DNA from: Pseudomonas sp. 21 | GTDB taxonomy: Bacteria > Pseudomonadota > Gammaproteobacteria > Pseudomonadales > Pseudomonadaceae | Assembly (NCBI RefSeq): GCF_000955805.1 | Contig: NZ_JYOA01000007.1 | Span: forward strand, 406,792 to 441,259 | Length of the DNA stretch: 34,468 nucleotides | Direction: 5' to 3' | Shown: piece after piece, positions 16,434 through 24,553 of the stretch | Position numbering within the stretch: position 1 is the stretch's first letter | Layout of the letters: every line of letters starts with the position of its first letter | Notes under the pieces: generated by a model | Told to the model about the DNA's origin: nothing | Database searches by the model: none | Seen by the model: only the letters and a program-made list of their open reading frames with translations | Made by a program: the position numbers and the translations under genes

Positions 16434-17081
16434 TTGAACGCCGTCAATCCACTGTGGTTCGCCATCGGGCTGCTCGCGCAGGCTGCCTTTTCCGCCCGCT
16501 TCCTGGTCCAGTGGGTGCTCTCCGAGCGCGCCCGCCGCAGCCTGATGCCGGTGCACTTCTGGTATTTCAGCTGCGCCGGGGCCGTGTTGCTGCTGGCCTA
16601 CGCGACGCACCAGCGCGACCTGGTGATCTGCCTGGGGCAGCTCGCCGGCCTGGCGATCTACCTGCGCAACCTGGAGCTGGAGCGCCGCCACGGCGGCGGC
16701 CGGCCGCTGTTCTTCGCCTGGCCCTGGCTGACCTGGGCGGCGGTGGCGGTGACTCCCGGCTGGTTGTCCAAGCCCGAGCCGATCATCCAGGCGCTCGGAG
16801 CCGCCGATCCCTGGTGGACCACCGTCGGGCTGGTGGGACAGGTGCTCTTCACCGGGCGCTTCGTGCTGCAGCTGTGGTTCTCCGAGCGCGCCGGGCGACC
16901 GGTCAATCCGATCCACTTCTGGTACCTGTCGATGGCCGGCAGCGTGCTGCTGTTCAGCTACGCGGTGGCGCAGCGGGACCCGATCATCATCCTCGGCCAG
17001 TCCTTCGGCATCCTGGTCTACCTGCGCAACCTGGCGCTGCTGCGGCGCCAGGGCACGGGCGCCGGCGCGCAGAGCCACTGA
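16434..17081 (+). CDS. tandem LABN-domain (lipid A biosynthesis N-terminal domain) membrane protein
   Basis: 215 residues made of two copies of the LABN (PQ-loop-like) domain. Copy 1 has RFLVQWVLSERARRS, PVHFWYFSCAG, YATHQRDLVICLGQ and IYLRNLEL. Copy 2 repeats the same order as RFVLQLWFSERAGRP, PIHFWYLSMAG, YAVAQRDPIIILGQ and VYLRNLAL. Each copy should give about three membrane helices. LABN domains occur alone or fused to LpxB and beside ArnC/DPM-like glycosyltransferases; their function is not established, and a role in moving or presenting a lipid-linked sugar is a guess. The start is TTG at 16434 behind AAGGGGG. It ends 7 bases from the stop of the convergent glycosylation operon. Confidence 0.85.
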   Translation: MNAVNPLWFAIGLLAQAAFSARFLVQWVLSERARRSLMPVHFWYFSCAGAVLLLAYATHQRDLVICLGQLAGLAIYLRNLELERRHGGGRPLFFAWPWLTWAAVAVTPGWLSKPEPIIQALGAADPWWTTVGLVGQVLFTGRFVLQLWFSERAGRPVNPIHFWYLSMAGSVLLFSYAVAQRDPIIILGQSFGILVYLRNLALLRRQGTGAGAQSH

Positions 17082-17088
17082 GGAGCGT

Positions 17089-18057
17089 TCAGCGCTTCTC
17101 GAAGCGGTAGAACAGGTTCGGCTCGCTGACGACGAAGAGGTTGCCGCTGGCGTCCATCGTCAGCCCTTCTGCCTGCGGCGCGCCGTGCTTGAGGTCGCCG
17201 AAGCCGCCGAGGGAGCGGAAGCTCACCAGGCCGCCCGTATCGTCCAGCTCCATGATCAGCCGCGACTCTTCGCTGAGCACCAGCAGGTGGCCGCTGCGGC
17301 GGTCGTAATGCAGGTCGGAGATGTCGGTGCCGAACACGCTGCGCTTCACCCAGGCGGTGCGGTCGATGATCTTCAGCTGCAGCTTCCCGGCCAGGCTCGC
17401 GCGCACCCCGGTGACCTCGTAGATCTGCCGCGGGCCGCGTTCCTTGCCGATGAACAGGCGGTCGTGGTCGGGATCGTAGGTGAGCCCTTCGAAGCCCTTG
17501 TTGTGGATGCTCGGGTTGATCGCCAGGGCAAAGGACTGCGCCTCGGACGCCTGGATGGTCTGGCCGGGGTGCTCGGGCAGGGTGAAGAAGTCGATCTGCT
17601 GGAGGTTCTCGTCCGCCACTGCCAGCAAACCTCCGCCCAGGTAGGCCACTGCCTCGACATCCTCGAAGCCGCTCATGGGGTACTGCGCGAGCAGCTCGCC
17701 GGCCTTGTTCAGCACCGCCAGCTTCATGCTGCCGGCGTTGGTCACGGCGAGCAGGCGATCCTGGTCGAAGTCATAGCTGATGGCCGACAGGTCGGACTCG
17801 ATTCCCTTCACCGGCAGTGCGTCGAGGGTCACCTTGTAGTCGGGCAGCCAGACGCTGCGCCCCGCCCAGTCCGCGGCATGCAGCTGGCTGCGCAGGTAGA
17901 ACCAGGCGCGCTGCTGCCAGTGCTCGGTCAGCACCAGCGTCACCGCTGGCACCAGCAGCGCCAGCCCCAGGGCCAGACGCAGCCAGGTGCGGCGGTCGAA
18001 CCGGCGCCACGACGGGCTCCGCGGTAGGGCTTGGATGCTCTCGACGATCGGGCTCAC
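17089..18057 (-). CDS. membrane-anchored SdiA-regulated/YjiK-type beta-propeller
   Basis: 322 residues. The N-terminus is cytoplasmic and basic, then one helix (about 27-46, LRLALGLALLVPAVTLVL), then a periplasmic domain of the SdiA-regulated (YjiK) family. Repeats of the propeller type are seen: LSAISYDFDQDRLLAVTN, VEAVAYLGGGLLAVADE, FEGLTYDPDHDRLFIGKE, ISDLHYDRRSGHLLVLSE and AEGLTMDASGNLFVVSE. Asp-rich turns may bind calcium. The biochemical role is unknown for this family. It is the last gene of the operon, 21 bases after the ArnT-like gene, so a role in the same envelope modification is likely but unproven. Confidence 0.85.
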   Translation of the reverse strand: MSPIVESIQALPRSPSWRRFDRRTWLRLALGLALLVPAVTLVLTEHWQQRAWFYLRSQLHAADWAGRSVWLPDYKVTLDALPVKGIESDLSAISYDFDQDRLLAVTNAGSMKLAVLNKAGELLAQYPMSGFEDVEAVAYLGGGLLAVADENLQQIDFFTLPEHPGQTIQASEAQSFALAINPSIHNKGFEGLTYDPDHDRLFIGKERGPRQIYEVTGVRASLAGKLQLKIIDRTAWVKRSVFGTDISDLHYDRRSGHLLVLSEESRLIMELDDTGGLVSFRSLGGFGDLKHGAPQAEGLTMDASGNLFVVSEPNLFYRFEKR

Positions 18058-18078
18058 GTGCGGACTCCTCGCGGGGGT

Positions 18079-19647
18079 TCAGGGCAGCGGTCGCTGCCAG
18101 GCAAAACGGTAGGCCGGAGCGCTGGCGTCCTCGGCGCACAGGCCGTTGTCGGCCTCGGCGCCGACCAGGAACCAGCGCTCCTCGTAATCGCCCTTCACCT
18201 CGCGGGCGACTTCAGGTCGGAAGCAGCGCTCCAGGTCCTCGGCGCGGACCATCGCCAGCGCCTGCGGATGGCCGCGCAGCCAGGTCAGGGCCTTCGCGGC
18301 CTGGCTCGGGGTATCGATGCCAAAATGCACCAGCGGCTGGCGCGCGTAGAGCCAGTGGCCCTCGCGCCAGTGGGTCAGCACCAGTTCGCGGCCTTCGCTG
18401 AGACGCTGCACCTCGGCCATCAACGGGCGGCGATCGTCGCCGGGGTCCTTCAGCGGCTCGATGAAGCCACGGGCGAACCAGGCGGTGAACCAGGCCACCG
18501 CCAGGCCGACGAAGACCGCGCGCGCCCACGGCCGTTCGACGAACCAGCGGCGCAGCAGCCAGGGCAGCAGCGGCGCCATGACCAGCACCAGGCCGGGCAG
18601 CGCGGGGAAGATATAGAGCTTGCGCTTGCCGCTGCTGAGGCTGAAGAACAGCAGCACCAGCGCGACCCAGCCCAGCAGCACCAGCACGCGGCCGTCCCGG
18701 CGCGCCAGCTGGCGGCGCCAGGCCGGCACCATCCAGGGCAGCGCCAGCACCAGCGGCAGCCAGTACTGCGGGATGACCTTGGCGAAGAAGTACCAGAACG
18801 GTTCCTGGTGCTGCCAGGCACTGGCATATCGCCTGGCGGTCTGGTGCAGGAGGATGTCATCGAGGTAGGCGCGACCATCGGCACTGCCGCTGCTCAGCAC
18901 ATGCAGCAGCACCGGCAGCAGCCACAGGCCGATGGCCGCCAGGGCCACCAGCAGGCCCAGCCACCAGCGCCACGCCTGGCCGGGCATCGCCACTACGCCG
19001 GGCCACTGGCGGCGCACCGCGTAGGCATAGGGAATGAGCATCAGCGCCGGCAGGAAGCCCACACCCTTGCTGATGACGCCCAGCCCCATCGCCGCGCAGG
19101 CGATATAGAACCAGCGCCAGGCCGGCCCCAGCAGCAGGTGCCGGCACAAGCCGTAGACGCCCAGGCTTGTCCACAGGCAGAGGAAGCCGTCGATGCTGCC
19201 GTCGCGCAGCACTGAATAGGTCTGGTAGGTTGCCAGGAACAGCAGCCCGGCGACGAGACCGATGCGCGGGTTCCACAGGCGCCGGCCAAGGTCGTACAGG
19301 CAGGCGGTGGCGACCATTCCGGAGAGGAACGCCGGCAGGAACAGCGCCAGGTTCGGCGCGATGCCCAGGCGCACCAGGGTCGCCAGCAGCCACAGGAACA
19401 GCGGCGGTTTGTCCGGGTAGATTTCCGCGGCGCGGTGGGGAATCAGCCAGTCGCCGCTCTGCAGCATTTCCAGGGCGACGCCGAGGAAGCGCTCTTCATC
19501 CACGTTGCTCGGCTGGCGCAGGCCCAGCCCGGCGCCCAGCAGCAACGCCGCCAGCACCAGCAGCAACCAGGGCCGCCCGGCGCAGCGTCGCCACCCGGAG
19601 AACCTTGCGCGGTTGGGCAGGCTCACGGAAGAGCTCGGGGCACTCAT
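18079..19647 (-). CDS. ArnT-like (GT83/PMT) membrane glycosyltransferase
   Basis: 522 residues with about 12 predicted helices. GT-C enzymes of this type move a sugar from undecaprenyl phosphate to lipid A, core or protein on the periplasmic face. The first periplasmic loop has the catalytic acidic motif NVDEERFLG (D50-E51), followed by YPDKPPLFLWL, which matches ArnT (DETRY and a KPPLxxW segment). SSGKRKLYIFPALPG is the conserved second landmark. The C-terminal soluble part is shorter than in many ArnTs. The sugar donor is inferred from neighbours: a UDP-uronate epimerase and a polyprenyl-phosphate glycosyltransferase are encoded upstream, so galacturonate is possible. No arnA, arnB or arnD is nearby, so aminoarabinose is unlikely. 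It starts three bases after the previous stop. Confidence 0.88.
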   Translation of the reverse strand: MSAPSSSVSLPNRARFSGWRRCAGRPWLLLVLAALLLGAGLGLRQPSNVDEERFLGVALEMLQSGDWLIPHRAAEIYPDKPPLFLWLLATLVRLGIAPNLALFLPAFLSGMVATACLYDLGRRLWNPRIGLVAGLLFLATYQTYSVLRDGSIDGFLCLWTSLGVYGLCRHLLLGPAWRWFYIACAAMGLGVISKGVGFLPALMLIPYAYAVRRQWPGVVAMPGQAWRWWLGLLVALAAIGLWLLPVLLHVLSSGSADGRAYLDDILLHQTARRYASAWQHQEPFWYFFAKVIPQYWLPLVLALPWMVPAWRRQLARRDGRVLVLLGWVALVLLFFSLSSGKRKLYIFPALPGLVLVMAPLLPWLLRRWFVERPWARAVFVGLAVAWFTAWFARGFIEPLKDPGDDRRPLMAEVQRLSEGRELVLTHWREGHWLYARQPLVHFGIDTPSQAAKALTWLRGHPQALAMVRAEDLERCFRPEVAREVKGDYEERWFLVGAEADNGLCAEDASAPAYRFAWQRPLP

Positions 19648-19650
19648 CGC

Positions 19651-20391
19651 TCAGCGGCCCAGCTCACGCGGCAACGCGTCCAGGCGCGTGCGGCGAATCA
19701 GCCACCAGACACCGAACAGATCGAGGATGCCCACCAGCGCGCGGTCGAGGTTGCCGTACTTGGATACCCCGGCGTTGCGCGCCCGGTGGTTGACCGGGTG
19801 CACGCGCATGCTGCCCTGGTGACGCTGGATCAGCGCCGGGATGAAGCGGTGCATGTGGTCGAAGTACGGCAGGCGCAGGAAGGCCTCGCGCTCGATCAGC
19901 TTGAGGCCGCAACCGGTGTCCGGGGTCTGGTCGCGCAGCAGGCGCCCGCGCAGACGGTTGGCGAAGCGCGAGGCCCAGCGCTTGCTGGCGCTGTCCTGGC
20001 GCTTCACGCGGTGGCCGGCGATCAACTTCAGGTCGGCCGGGCAGTCTGCCGCGCGCACCAGCGCGAGCATGCCGGGGATGTCCGCCGGGTCGTTCTGCCC
20101 GTCGCCGTCCAGGGTCGCCAGCCAGTGGCCGCGCGCGGCCTCGGCGGCGTGATAGATCGAGGTGCTCTGGCCCAGCGAGCGCTCGTGGGCGAGCACCCGC
20201 AACTGGCTGAAGCCGCCCTGTTGCATGCCCTGCAGCACACTGCGCGTGGCATCGTTGCTGCCGTCGTCGACCACTATGACTTCGAAGGATTCCCCGGCCA
20301 GAGCGGCGCGGACTTCCTCGAGCAGGGCGGGAAGGTTGTCGGCCTCGTTCTTCGCCGGAATCAGCACCGACACGAAAGGACTGCTGGACAT
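19651..20391 (-). CDS. GT2 polyprenyl-phosphate glycosyltransferase (DPM1/ArnC-like)
   Basis: 246 residues. The GT-A nucleotide-sugar fold is clear: VSVLIPAKNEADNLP at the start, VVDDGSNDAT with DDGS (42-45), LATLDGDGQNDP (DGD at 95-97, metal binding), and DTGCGLKLIERE as the acceptor region. There is no C-terminal pair of membrane helices as in ArnC, so it is the soluble DPM1 type, perhaps held at the membrane by its partner. It should make polyprenyl-phosphate-sugar on the cytoplasmic side for the ArnT-like enzyme. It lies 24 bases after the epimerase gene and 3 bases before the transferase. Confidence 0.9.
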   Translation of the reverse strand: MSSSPFVSVLIPAKNEADNLPALLEEVRAALAGESFEVIVVDDGSNDATRSVLQGMQQGGFSQLRVLAHERSLGQSTSIYHAAEAARGHWLATLDGDGQNDPADIPGMLALVRAADCPADLKLIAGHRVKRQDSASKRWASRFANRLRGRLLRDQTPDTGCGLKLIEREAFLRLPYFDHMHRFIPALIQRHQGSMRVHPVNHRARNAGVSKYGNLDRALVGILDLFGVWWLIRRTRLDALPRELGR

Positions 20392-20415
20392 GCTCAGACG
20401 CTTGCTCCGTACCCG

Positions 20416-21417
20416 TCACGCCGCCGGGGCGCAGGGCTGCTCGACCGCGTAGAACTCGCGGTACCAGTGGACGAATCGTTCGACGCCGCTCTGCAGCGAG
20501 GTGCCCGGACGGAAGCCGGTGCGTTGCGCCAGTGCCTCGACATCGGCCCAGGTACGCAGCACATCGCCCGGCTGCAGCGGCAGGTAATTGCGGATGGCGC
20601 GGCGCCCCAGCGCGCGCTCGACACAGGCGACCATGTCGAGCAGGCGAACCGGCGAGCCGCAGCCGATGTTGTAGAGCGCCGCCGGCGCCGCGCCGAGCTC
20701 GCCGGCAACGGGCGGGCAGTCCTGGATGCGCAGCAGGCCTTCCACCACGTCGTCGATGTAGGTGAAGTCGCGGGACATCTCGCCGTGGTTGTAAATGTCG
20801 ATCGGCTGCCCATCGAGGATCGAGCGGGTGAACCTGAACAACGCCATGTCCGGACGGCCCCAGGGGCCATACACGGTGAAGAAGCGCAGGCCGGTGAGCG
20901 GCAGGCGGTAGAGATGGGCGTAGGTGTGCGCCATCAGCTCGTTGGCGCGCTTGGTGGCGGCATACAGCGACACCGGCTGGTCCACCGCTGCGTCGGTGCT
21001 GAAGGGCAGCGCGCTGTTCATGCCGTAGACCGAGCTGCTGGAGGCGTACACCAGATGGCCGACGCCGGTGTGCCGGCAGCCTTCGAGCAGATTGACGAAT
21101 CCACTGAGGTTGGCGTCGGCGTAGGCCTGTGGATTCTCCAGCGAGTAGCGCACGCCGGCCTGGGCGGCCAGGTGGATCACCCGCTCGAAGCCTTCACGGC
21201 GCATCAGTTCCGCCAGGCCCGGCGCATCGGCGATATCCAGCCGCTCGAAGCGAAAATGGCGCTGCCCCCGCAGAAGCTCCAGGCGGGCCAGCTTGAGCTC
21301 GACGCTGTAGTAGTCGTTGAGGTTGTCGATACCGACCACCTCGTGCCCTTCACGGCACAGGCGCTGGGCAGTGTGGAAGCCGATGAACCCGGCGGCGCCG
21401 GTGACCAGCAGCTTCAC
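20416..21417 (-). CDS. NAD-dependent epimerase, UDP-glucuronate 4-epimerase-like
   Basis: About 333 residues, in the extended SDR family. GAAGFIG (7-13) binds NAD; D31 follows strand 2; SSSSVYG (127-132) and Y152-x3-K156 form the active site. DNLNDYYSVELKLARLELL (31-49) and YSLENPQAYADAN are the features that separate UDP-glucuronate 4-epimerases (GAE/Cap1J type) from UDP-glucose epimerases, so the likely product is UDP-galacturonate. FTVYGPWGRPDMALFRF is also typical. The start is GTG at 21417, which places the NAD motif at residue 7; frames reaching 21579 add an unlike N-terminus. It is the first gene of the four-gene operon. Confidence 0.88.
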   Translation of the reverse strand: MKLLVTGAAGFIGFHTAQRLCREGHEVVGIDNLNDYYSVELKLARLELLRGQRHFRFERLDIADAPGLAELMRREGFERVIHLAAQAGVRYSLENPQAYADANLSGFVNLLEGCRHTGVGHLVYASSSSVYGMNSALPFSTDAAVDQPVSLYAATKRANELMAHTYAHLYRLPLTGLRFFTVYGPWGRPDMALFRFTRSILDGQPIDIYNHGEMSRDFTYIDDVVEGLLRIQDCPPVAGELGAAPAALYNIGCGSPVRLLDMVACVERALGRRAIRNYLPLQPGDVLRTWADVEALAQRTGFRPGTSLQSGVERFVHWYREFYAVEQPCAPAA

Positions 21418-21751
21418 CGCGCCAGCTCCGGAGCGTGGTCCGAGACGCGGCCAGTCAGCACGAATCCTTCGATCGTCATCAGTCGCCAGCACCCGTTGCG
21501 TTGTTGTAGTGACCGGCGCCACGCCGGTTCCCGCTGCTGCGGGGACTCGGGAGCGCGCGGCAGCTACGGCGATGCGCACACCCGTTCAGGTTGCAGCGCA
21601 AAGGGTGGCGTATCGAGTTGGCAGGCTGGGGACGGTTTCGTGAAGCTTTGGCGGGAGTCGTGCGACGGATTTGTTGCGCAGGCGGCGAAGAGCGGAAACG
21701 AACAGGGGGCCGGCGCGATGCGCGGGCCCCCTGGGGTGGAGCGGTGCCGGC
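21418..21751. other. 334-base region between glmS and the epimerase operon
   Basis: No gene. It contains a perfect 7-bp hairpin ACCGGCG-CCA-CGCCGGT (21512-21528), a second small stem (CCCG/CGGG near 21530-21543), and the glmS terminator at 21703. The promoter of the epimerase operon must lie between about 21430 and 21650, but no clear -35/-10 pair or PmrA/PhoP-type direct repeat was found. Confidence 0.5.
21703..21733 (-). terminator. glmS terminator
   Basis: CAGGGGGCC (21703-21711) pairs with GGCCCCCTG (21725-21733), and GCGC/GCGC (21713-21723) extends the stem inward. On the minus strand it is followed by TTCGTTTCC, a weak U-tract. It lies 18 bases past the glmS stop. Confidence 0.75.
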
Positions 21752-21795
21752 TTATTCCACCGTCACGGATTTGGCCAGGTTGCGCGGCTGGTCGA
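21716..21795 (-). other. predicted attTn7 site, unoccupied
   Basis: The end of glmS encodes NLAKSVTVE, the conserved segment bound by TnsD, and Tn7 elements insert about 25-36 bases past the stop, here around 21716-21730 within the terminator. No transposon end or tns gene is seen, so the site is empty. The boundaries are approximate. Confidence 0.6.
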
Positions 21796-23587
21796 CGTCG
21801 GTGCCCTTGAGCACGGCGACGTAGTAGGACAGCAGCTGCAGCGGCACGGTGTAGAGGATCGGCGCCAGGCAGTCATGGATCGCCGGCATGCCCACCACGT
21901 GGGTGCCCTCGCCGTCGCTGATGCCGCTGCCGCCTTCGGCGAAGACCACCAGCTCGCCGCCGCGGGCGCGGACTTCCTGCAGGTTGGACTTGAGCTTCTC
22001 CAGCAACTCGTTGTTCGGCGCAACGGTCACCACCGGCATGTCGGCATCGACCAGCGCCAGCGGGCCGTGCTTGAGCTCACCGGCCGGGTAGGCCTCGGCG
22101 TGGATATAGGAGATTTCCTTGAGCTTCAGCGCGCCTTCCATCGCCACCGGGTACTGGGCGCCACGGCCAAGGAACAGGGTGTGGTGCTTCTCGGCGAACA
22201 GCTCGCTGATCTTCTCCACCACCTTGTCCATGGACAGGGCTTCTTCCAGGTGGGTCGGCAGGCGGCGCAGCTCGTTCACCAGCTCGGCCTCGACGCCGTC
22301 GCCCAGGCGCTTCTGCACCTGGCCGATGCCGAGGGTCAGCAGCAGCAGGGCGACCAGCTGGGTGGTGAAGGCCTTGGTGGAGGCCACGCCGATTTCCGGG
22401 CCGGCGTTGGTCAGCAGGGTCATGTCCGACTCGCGCACCAGCGAGCTGGTGGCGACGTTGCAGATCGCCAGGCTGGACAGGAAGCCCAGCTCCTTGGCAT
22501 AGCGCAGCGCGGCCAGGGTGTCGGCGGTCTCGCCGGACTGGGAGATGGTGACGAACAGGGAGTCCGGGTGCACCGCGACCTTGCGGTAGCGGAACTCGCT
22601 GGCGACTTCGACCTGGCAGGGGATGCCGGTCAGGCTCTCCAGCCAGTAACGGGCGACCATGCCGGCGTGGTAGCTGGTGCCGCAGGCGACGATCTGCACG
22701 GTGCGCACCTTGGCCAGCAGCTCGCGGGCCTGCGGACCGAAGTTGTCCACCAGCACCTGCTGGGCGCCCAGGCGGCCTTCCAGGGTGCGCTGCACCACGG
22801 CCGGCTGCTCGTGGATTTCCTTGAGCATGAAGTGGCGGTAACCGCCCTTGTCGGCCGCTTCGGCACCCTCGTGGTAGCGCACTTCCTCGCGCTGCACCGG
22901 GTTGCCGTTCACGTCCCATAGTTGCAGGCCGTCACGACGGATTTCGGCGATGTCGCCTTCTTCCAGGTAGATGAAGCGGTCGGTGACCTGGCGCAGCGCC
23001 AGCTGGTCGGAGGCGAGGAAGTTCTCGCCGTGGCCCAGGCCCACCACCAGCGGGCTGCCGCTGCGGGCGGCGAGGATGCGGTCGGGCTGCTTGCTGCTGA
23101 TCACCGCCAGGCCATAGGCGCCGTGCAATTCCTTGACCACAGCCTTGAGCGCGACGGTCAGGTCGCCCAGCTCACCCAGGCGCAGGTGCAGCAGGTGGGC
23201 AATGACCTCGGTGTCGGTCTGCGAGGTGAACTCGTAGCCACGCGCCTTGAGCATTTCGCGCAGGGGCTCGAAGTTCTCGATGATGCCGTTGTGCACCACC
23301 GCCACTTCGCCACGGGAAAAGTGCGGGTGGGCGTTGGCCTCGGTGGGCGCGCCGTGGGTGGCCCAGCGAACGTGGGCGATCCCCAGACGACCGAGCAGCG
23401 GCTGCTCTTCGAGGGCCTGCTCAAGGCTGGAAACCTTGCCCGCGCGACGGCGGCGGTCCAGCGCACCGTCAGCCTGGATCACCGCCACACCGGCGCTGTC
23501 GTAGCCACGGTATTCCAGGCGCTTGAGGCCTTCGACGAGGATCGGGGTGATATTGCGCTCGGCGATGGCGCCTACGATTCCACACAT
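21752..23587 (-). CDS. glmS: glucosamine-6-phosphate synthase (isomerizing)
   Basis: 611 residues, full length. It makes glucosamine-6-phosphate from fructose-6-phosphate and glutamine, the entry to UDP-GlcNAc, peptidoglycan and LPS. The N-terminal class II amidotransferase domain starts MCGIVGAI with C2 as the nucleophile after Met removal, and contains RWATHG and HNGIIENF. Two SIS sugar-isomerase domains follow, with CGTSYHAG and SQSGETADT. The C-terminus [13 protein letters not shown] is the conserved catalytic tail. It starts 14 bases after the glmR stop, so the two form an operon. Confidence 0.98.
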   Translation of the reverse strand: MCGIVGAIAERNITPILVEGLKRLEYRGYDSAGVAVIQADGALDRRRRAGKVSSLEQALEEQPLLGRLGIAHVRWATHGAPTEANAHPHFSRGEVAVVHNGIIENFEPLREMLKARGYEFTSQTDTEVIAHLLHLRLGELGDLTVALKAVVKELHGAYGLAVISSKQPDRILAARSGSPLVVGLGHGENFLASDQLALRQVTDRFIYLEEGDIAEIRRDGLQLWDVNGNPVQREEVRYHEGAEAADKGGYRHFMLKEIHEQPAVVQRTLEGRLGAQQVLVDNFGPQARELLAKVRTVQIVACGTSYHAGMVARYWLESLTGIPCQVEVASEFRYRKVAVHPDSLFVTISQSGETADTLAALRYAKELGFLSSLAICNVATSSLVRESDMTLLTNAGPEIGVASTKAFTTQLVALLLLTLGIGQVQKRLGDGVEAELVNELRRLPTHLEEALSMDKVVEKISELFAEKHHTLFLGRGAQYPVAMEGALKLKEISYIHAEAYPAGELKHGPLALVDADMPVVTVAPNNELLEKLKSNLQEVRARGGELVVFAEGGSGISDGEGTHVVGMPAIHDCLAPILYTVPLQLLSYYVAVLKGTDVDQPRNLAKSVTVE

Positions 23588-23601
23588 GGTTTGGTCTCCT
23601 G

Positions 23602-24372
23602 TCAGTCTTCGCAGCGCGCGCGGATCACTTTCACGCCGCGCGCCTGGATCAGTTCGAACGCTTCATCGCTCAGGCGTTCGTCGGTAATCAGGGTCTGGAC
23701 GCTGCTCCAGGGCAGCTCCAGGTTGGGAATGCGCCGGCCCAGCTTGTCGGCCTCGGCCATGACGATCACCTCGCGGGCGACCTCGGCCATGACCCGGCTC
23801 AGGCCCAGCAGTTCGTTGAAGGTCGTGGTGCCGCGCTCGATATCCAGCCCGGTAGCGCCGATGAACAGCTGATCGAAATCGTAGGAGCGCAGCACCTGTT
23901 CGGCCACCTGGCCCTGGAACGATTCGGAATGCGGGTCCCAGGTGCCGCCGGTCATCAGCAGCACCGGTTCGCGCTCCAGCTCACGCAGGGCATTGGCCAC
24001 GCTCAGGGAATTGGTCATCACCACCAGGCCGGGCTTGCGGCCCAGCTCCGGAATCAGCGCGGCGGTCGTGCTGCCGCTGTCGATGATGATCCGCGCGTGC
24101 TCGCGGATGCAGGCGGCCGCCGCGCGGCCGATGGCCTGCTTGTAGCGCGACAGCGGCTGGCTCGGCTCGGCGATCAGCTCATGGGGCATCGGCACCGCGC
24201 CGCCGTAGCGGCGCAGTAGCAGGCCGTTGCCTTCCAGGGCGGCCAGGTCCTTGCGGATGGTCACCTCGGAGGTGGCGAAGCGGCGCGCGAGATCGTCCAC
24301 GCTGACCTCGCCCTGTTCGGCGAGCAGCGCCAGGATGTCGTGGCGGCGTTGAGGCGTATTGCGTTTCGACAT
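23602..24372 (-). CDS. glmR: DeoR-family regulator of glmS
   Basis: 256 residues. The N-terminal DeoR winged helix-turn-helix spans about 4-60 ([19 protein letters not shown] then [18 protein letters not shown]), followed by RRYGGAV. The C-terminal sugar-phosphate-sensing domain has [15 protein letters not shown] and [13 protein letters not shown], typical for phosphosugar-binding DeoR proteins. In P. aeruginosa GlmR controls glmS and glucosamine supply. The perfect palindrome TTTCGA-T-TCGAAA 12 bases upstream of the start is a possible self-operator. Confidence 0.93.
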   Translation of the reverse strand: MSKRNTPQRRHDILALLAEQGEVSVDDLARRFATSEVTIRKDLAALEGNGLLLRRYGGAVPMPHELIAEPSQPLSRYKQAIGRAAAACIREHARIIIDSGSTTAALIPELGRKPGLVVMTNSLSVANALRELEREPVLLMTGGTWDPHSESFQGQVAEQVLRSYDFDQLFIGATGLDIERGTTTFNELLGLSRVMAEVAREVIVMAEADKLGRRIPNLELPWSSVQTLITDERLSDEAFELIQARGVKVIRARCED

Positions 24373-24383
24373 GAACGATTAAG

Positions 24384-24396
24384 TTTCGATTCGAAA
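24384..24396. promoter_or_regulatory. candidate GlmR operator
   Basis: TTTCGATTCGAAA is a perfect 6-1-6 palindrome. Related TTTCG words occur at 24364-24368 and 24426-24430 (the latter reads TTTCGTTCG). DeoR-family proteins often bind TTTCG-containing repeats, and the site is 12-24 bases before the glmR ATG. Confidence 0.45.
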
Positions 24397-24470
24397 GATA
24401 AGTGTGCGAATCAAAACCTATGTTGTTTCGTTCGTCAAGAATTTCCCGTCCGAACGGAACCGAGATTTCT

Positions 24471-24493
24471 GTAGGAGCGGACTCCGTCCGCGA
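24471..24493 (+). repeat. REP element, forward copy
   Basis: Same 23-base unit as at 4454 and 7248, with the GTAGGAGCGGACTCC head. It forms an inverted pair with a different REP subtype 22 bases away. Confidence 0.9.
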
Positions 24494-24514
24494 TGTTCAC
24501 CGGCGGCGCCGAGG

Positions 24515-24537
24515 TTCGCGAGCAAGCTCGCTCCTAC
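24515..24537 (-). repeat. REP element of a second subtype, inverted copy
   Basis: TTCGCGAGCAAGCTCGCTCC is the inverted form of a GTAGGAGCGAGCTTGC-type REP, common in many Pseudomonas. Its head matches the other REPs but its stem (GCGAGC/GCTCGC) does not, so the doublet mixes two REP subtypes. Confidence 0.88.
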
Positions 24538-24553
24538 AAGAAAGGCAGTGTGC

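Noticed and set aside
16049..16465. small minus-strand ORFs across the hairpin-rich region upstream of the LABN gene
   Set aside because: Arg/Gly/Pro-rich, no ribosome binding site, and several frames overlap; better explained by palindromes in non-coding DNA.
23588..23601. glmS ribozyme or leader upstream of glmS
   Set aside because: Only 14 bases separate glmR and glmS, and the ribozyme is a Gram-positive feature.
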